From Hymenobacter rubidus (GTDB lineage Bacteria > Bacteroidota > Bacteroidia > Cytophagales > Hymenobacteraceae), in contig NZ_JAERQF010000002.1 of NCBI RefSeq assembly GCF_016734815.1, positions 62,001 to 126,000 of the forward strand: a DNA stretch of 64,000 nt, given 5' to 3'. Below the pieces are notes generated by a model. It had not been told where the DNA came from. It made no database searches and saw nothing but the letters and a program-made list of their open reading frames with translations. Position numbers and translations under genes: made by a program. Below, piece by piece: positions 62,033 through 64,000 of this stretch; positions within the stretch are counted from its first letter, which is position 1; each line of letters starts with the position of its first letter.

Positions 62033-62281
62033 ATGCTCCGCTACATTCACGACCGAATTACCGTTCATCCGGATTTGTGCGGGGGGCGGCCAACCATTCG
62101 GGGACACCGGCTGACGGTGCAAACGGTTCTGGAATTTCTGGCGGCTGGCGACAGTCCAGAAGAAATTCTGGAAGATTTTGATTTTCTGGAGCCGGCCGAC
62201 ATCATAGCCTGCCAGCAGTTTGCCATGAAAATGGCCCTCGAAGCGCTAAGCCAGCGTACCTACCTGCCGGTGGCCGCCTAG
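62033..62281 (+). CDS. DUF433 antitoxin-like protein
   Basis: An 82-residue protein with the DUF433 pattern DRITVHPDLCGGRPTIRGHRLTVQTVLEFL and a helix-turn-helix-like DSPEEILEDFDFLEPADIIACQ, both read here as split segments. DUF433 proteins are antitoxins that pair with PIN-like toxins. Three bases separate it from the next gene, the DUF5615 partner. Confidence 0.9.
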   Translation: MLRYIHDRITVHPDLCGGRPTIRGHRLTVQTVLEFLAAGDSPEEILEDFDFLEPADIIACQQFAMKMALEALSQRTYLPVAA

Positions 62282-62284
62282 CGC

Positions 62285-62641
62285 ATGGCGGAATATTTAA
62301 TCGACGCTAACCTGCCCAAAAAGCTCGTTTTCTGGCGCGACAGTGACTGTGAGATGCTGCCGGACAGCCAGTGGCACGATTCCGTCATTTGGCGCTACGC
62401 CCGGCAGCATCAGCTAACCATCGTGACGCGAGATGCCGACTTTGAGCGGCTGGCGCTGCTGGAAGGGCCACCCATCGTCATTCTGCTGTGCGTAGGGCCG
62501 GCTTCGCGGCGGGTAATCTGGGAAATTCTGGAGCGATGGTGGCCCACGGCTCAGGCTGCCAGCCGCTTGCCGGGCTGCCGATTAGTTCGTATTTATCCCG
62601 ATTGGGTAGAAACCGTGCCCAGCCCGGTGGCTGACCTGTAA
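62285..62641 (+). CDS. DUF5615 PIN-like toxin
   Basis: A 118-residue protein starting MAEYLIDANLPKKL, whose acidic residue in LIDANLP and later TRDADFERLALLEGPP follow the DUF5615 (PIN-like ribonuclease) pattern. Together with the upstream DUF433 protein this forms a type II toxin-antitoxin module. The conserved Asp residues of the PIN-like active site appear intact. A putative MMPL transporter gene follows 27 bases later. Confidence 0.88.
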   Translation: MAEYLIDANLPKKLVFWRDSDCEMLPDSQWHDSVIWRYARQHQLTIVTRDADFERLALLEGPPIVILLCVGPASRRVIWEILERWWPTAQAASRLPGCRLVRIYPDWVETVPSPVADL

Positions 62642-62668
62642 TTTTGCCTGATTATTTACAAGGATTTT

Positions 62669-64000
62669 ATGTGGGAAAAGCTCGCCGTCTTCATCATCCG
62701 ATTCCGCCTGTCGCTGGTGGTGCTACTGGCTGCCATCACAGCAGTCATGGCCTATAAGGCCAAGGACGTGGAAATGACTTACGACTTCGCCCAGGTGGTG
62801 AGCGAGAAGGACCCGGACATGCTCTATTTCAAGCAGTTCAAGCGGACGTTTGGGGAAGACGGCAACGTGCTGGTTATCGGCCTGCAGGACAGTTCCATCT
62901 ACAAGCTGGGTAATTTCAACGAGTTCCGGCAGCTGACCGACACGCTGGCTAAAGTGCAGGGCGTGAACGGTGTGCTTAGTGTGAGCAAACTGCTCAACAT
63001 CAGCAAGGACACGGCCAGCAACAGCTTTAAGGCCGCGCCCATCTTCAAAGCGCCGCCTCGCTCGCAGAAGGAACTCGACAGCCTGATGCGCGTCGTGAAC
63101 AGCGTCGAGTTCTACAAAGGCCAGCTCATCAGCCCGAACACCGGGGCCACGCTGCTGGCCCTCACCATGGACCCGAAGTACCTGAACTCCTCGAAGCGGC
63201 AGGCGGTGATGAACAACATTCTGGGCTTCGCGGCGCAGTTTGAGAAGAAAACCAGCATCAAGCTGCATTACGCCGGCCTGCCCTACGTGCGTTCCACGAT
63301 GACAAGCAAGGTGGCCGGGGAGATGAAATTCTTCACCATCCTGGCCATGATTGTGACCGGTATCACGCTGCTGGTGTTCTTCCGGACTTGGTCGGCGGTG
63401 CTGTTTCCGCTCATCGTGGTGGGTGTCACTGTCATCTGGTGCATCGGCTCGATTGTGCTGCTGGGCTTTAAAATCAACCTGCTCACCGGCCTGATTCCCA
63501 GTATCATCATCGTTATCGGCATCCCGAACTGTACCTACCTGCTCTCGCGCTACCACTACGATTACCGCAAATCGGGCAACCAGATGCTGGCCATGACCCG
63601 GGTAATCCGCAAAATCGGCCTCGTCACGCTGATGAACAACACGACCACGGCCGTGGGCTTCATCGTGTTTGCCTTCACGGATATTGCCATTCTCTACCAG
63701 TTCGGCCTGGTCGCCACCATCAACATTTTCGCGGCCTTCATCATCAGCTTCATCCTGATTCCGGCTGCTTTCACCTACCTGCCGCCGCCCACGCCCAAGC
63801 AGCTGGAGCACCTCGATGCCGCGCCTCTCACCAAGCTGCTGGAGTTCTTCGACCACCTCGTGCTTGACCGCCGGCCCACCGTATACATCGCCGCGCTGGT
63901 GCTGGTGGCGGGCGCCGCCATCGGCATCTCGCGCATCGAAGCCGTGTCGTACATGGTGGACGACCTGCCCAAGAAAAGCTCCGTGAACTCCGATTTAGCC
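62669..64000 (+). CDS. RND/MMPL-family transporter, N-terminal part (3' truncated by window edge)
   Basis: Open from ATG 62669 to the window end, 444 codons without a stop. It starts MWEKLAVFIIRFRLSLVVLL, with a first membrane helix (residues 11-29), a periplasmic domain (about 30-205), then a block of helices including TGITLLVFFRTWSAVLFPLI-like sequence, a sterol-sensing-type region with LIPSIIIVIGIPNCTYLLSR and a conserved charged loop RYHYDYRKSGN, followed by further helices. At about residue 410 onward a second periplasmic domain begins (VSYMVDDLPKKSS). The family exports lipids or drugs with proton energy; the substrate here is unknown. Confidence 0.9.
   Translation, partial: MWEKLAVFIIRFRLSLVVLLAAITAVMAYKAKDVEMTYDFAQVVSEKDPDMLYFKQFKRTFGEDGNVLVIGLQDSSIYKLGNFNEFRQLTDTLAKVQGVNGVLSVSKLLNISKDTASNSFKAAPIFKAPPRSQKELDSLMRVVNSVEFYKGQLISPNTGATLLALTMDPKYLNSSKRQAVMNNILGFAAQFEKKTSIKLHYAGLPYVRSTMTSKVAGEMKFFTILAMIVTGITLLVFFRTWSAVLFPLIVVGVTVIWCIGSIVLLGFKINLLTGLIPSIIIVIGIPNCTYLLSRYHYDYRKSGNQMLAMTRVIRKIGLVTLMNNTTTAVGFIVFAFTDIAILYQFGLVATINIFAAFIISFILIPAAFTYLPPPTPKQLEHLDAAPLTKLLEFFDHLVLDRRPTVYIAALVLVAGAAIGISRIEAVSYMVDDLPKKSSVNSDLA

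Overview
The window reads as a chromosomal segment of a high-GC member of the Bacteroidota, most likely a Hymenobacter-like bacterium (order Cytophagales). Support: a type IX secretion (T9SS) C-terminal sorting domain, a PorP/SprF protein and a GldJ gliding lipoprotein; promoter boxes of the Bacteroidota form TAnnTTTG; many lipoproteins and two ECF sigma/anti-sigma loci; and GC content around 60-65% by eye. No tRNA, rRNA, CRISPR array, insertion sequence or prophage was recognised. Genus is an inference.

Layout. 0-9.3 kb: the 3' end of polA, a DoxX-like and a DinB protein, a sigma-54 activator with GAF domains, and a TolC/Usp/EmrA/EmrB efflux cluster. 9.3-14.3 kb: a 34-bp perfect bidirectional terminator, an unknown lipoprotein, a BlaI/M56 repressor-sensor pair with a visible twin operator, and a periplasmic trehalase. 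14.5-26.5 kb: two ECF sigma loci (one with a barrel-like partner, one with a zinc-finger anti-sigma ending in a TonB domain and a divergent VWA protein), a large T9SS-exported protein, a porin-like protein and a peptidase-like lipoprotein. 27-35 kb: subtilisin-like protease, dodecin, fumarase, a secreted HEIGH protein, acetyltransferase, diacylglycerol kinase, small lipoprotein, DinB, gluconokinase, DUF4382 lipoprotein. 35.5-43.6 kb: AsmA-like protein, then OmpA-PorP/SprF-GldJ (motility/T9SS cell envelope) and ComF. 43.8-56.4 kb: thirteen plus-strand genes, mostly housekeeping (AhpD-like, exonuclease III, DUF4175, RsbW-like, YbeY, arginyltransferase-like, MnmG, methyltransferase, Ig-like lipoprotein).

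56.4-58.6 kb holds the most interesting non-coding region: about 1 kb without genes carrying some 18 DnaA-box-like sites plus an AT-rich stretch, and a second cluster with two perfect TTATCCACA boxes 1.2 kb away. It is a candidate replication origin or DnaA-titration locus, with MnmG (a classical oriC neighbour) 3 kb to the left. 58.7-64 kb: phosphate transporter, glycyl-tRNA synthetase, a DUF433/DUF5615 toxin-antitoxin pair and the 5' part of an RND/MMPL transporter that runs off the window.

The other dominant signal is palindromic DNA. Fifteen intergenic loci carry one of two related hairpin families with arms of 27-42 bp, often perfect, and at least six more intergenic regions carry long inverted repeats of unrelated sequence but the same architecture. 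Arm-to-arm compensatory changes and two loci with one hairpin nested in the other make this worth systematic study.
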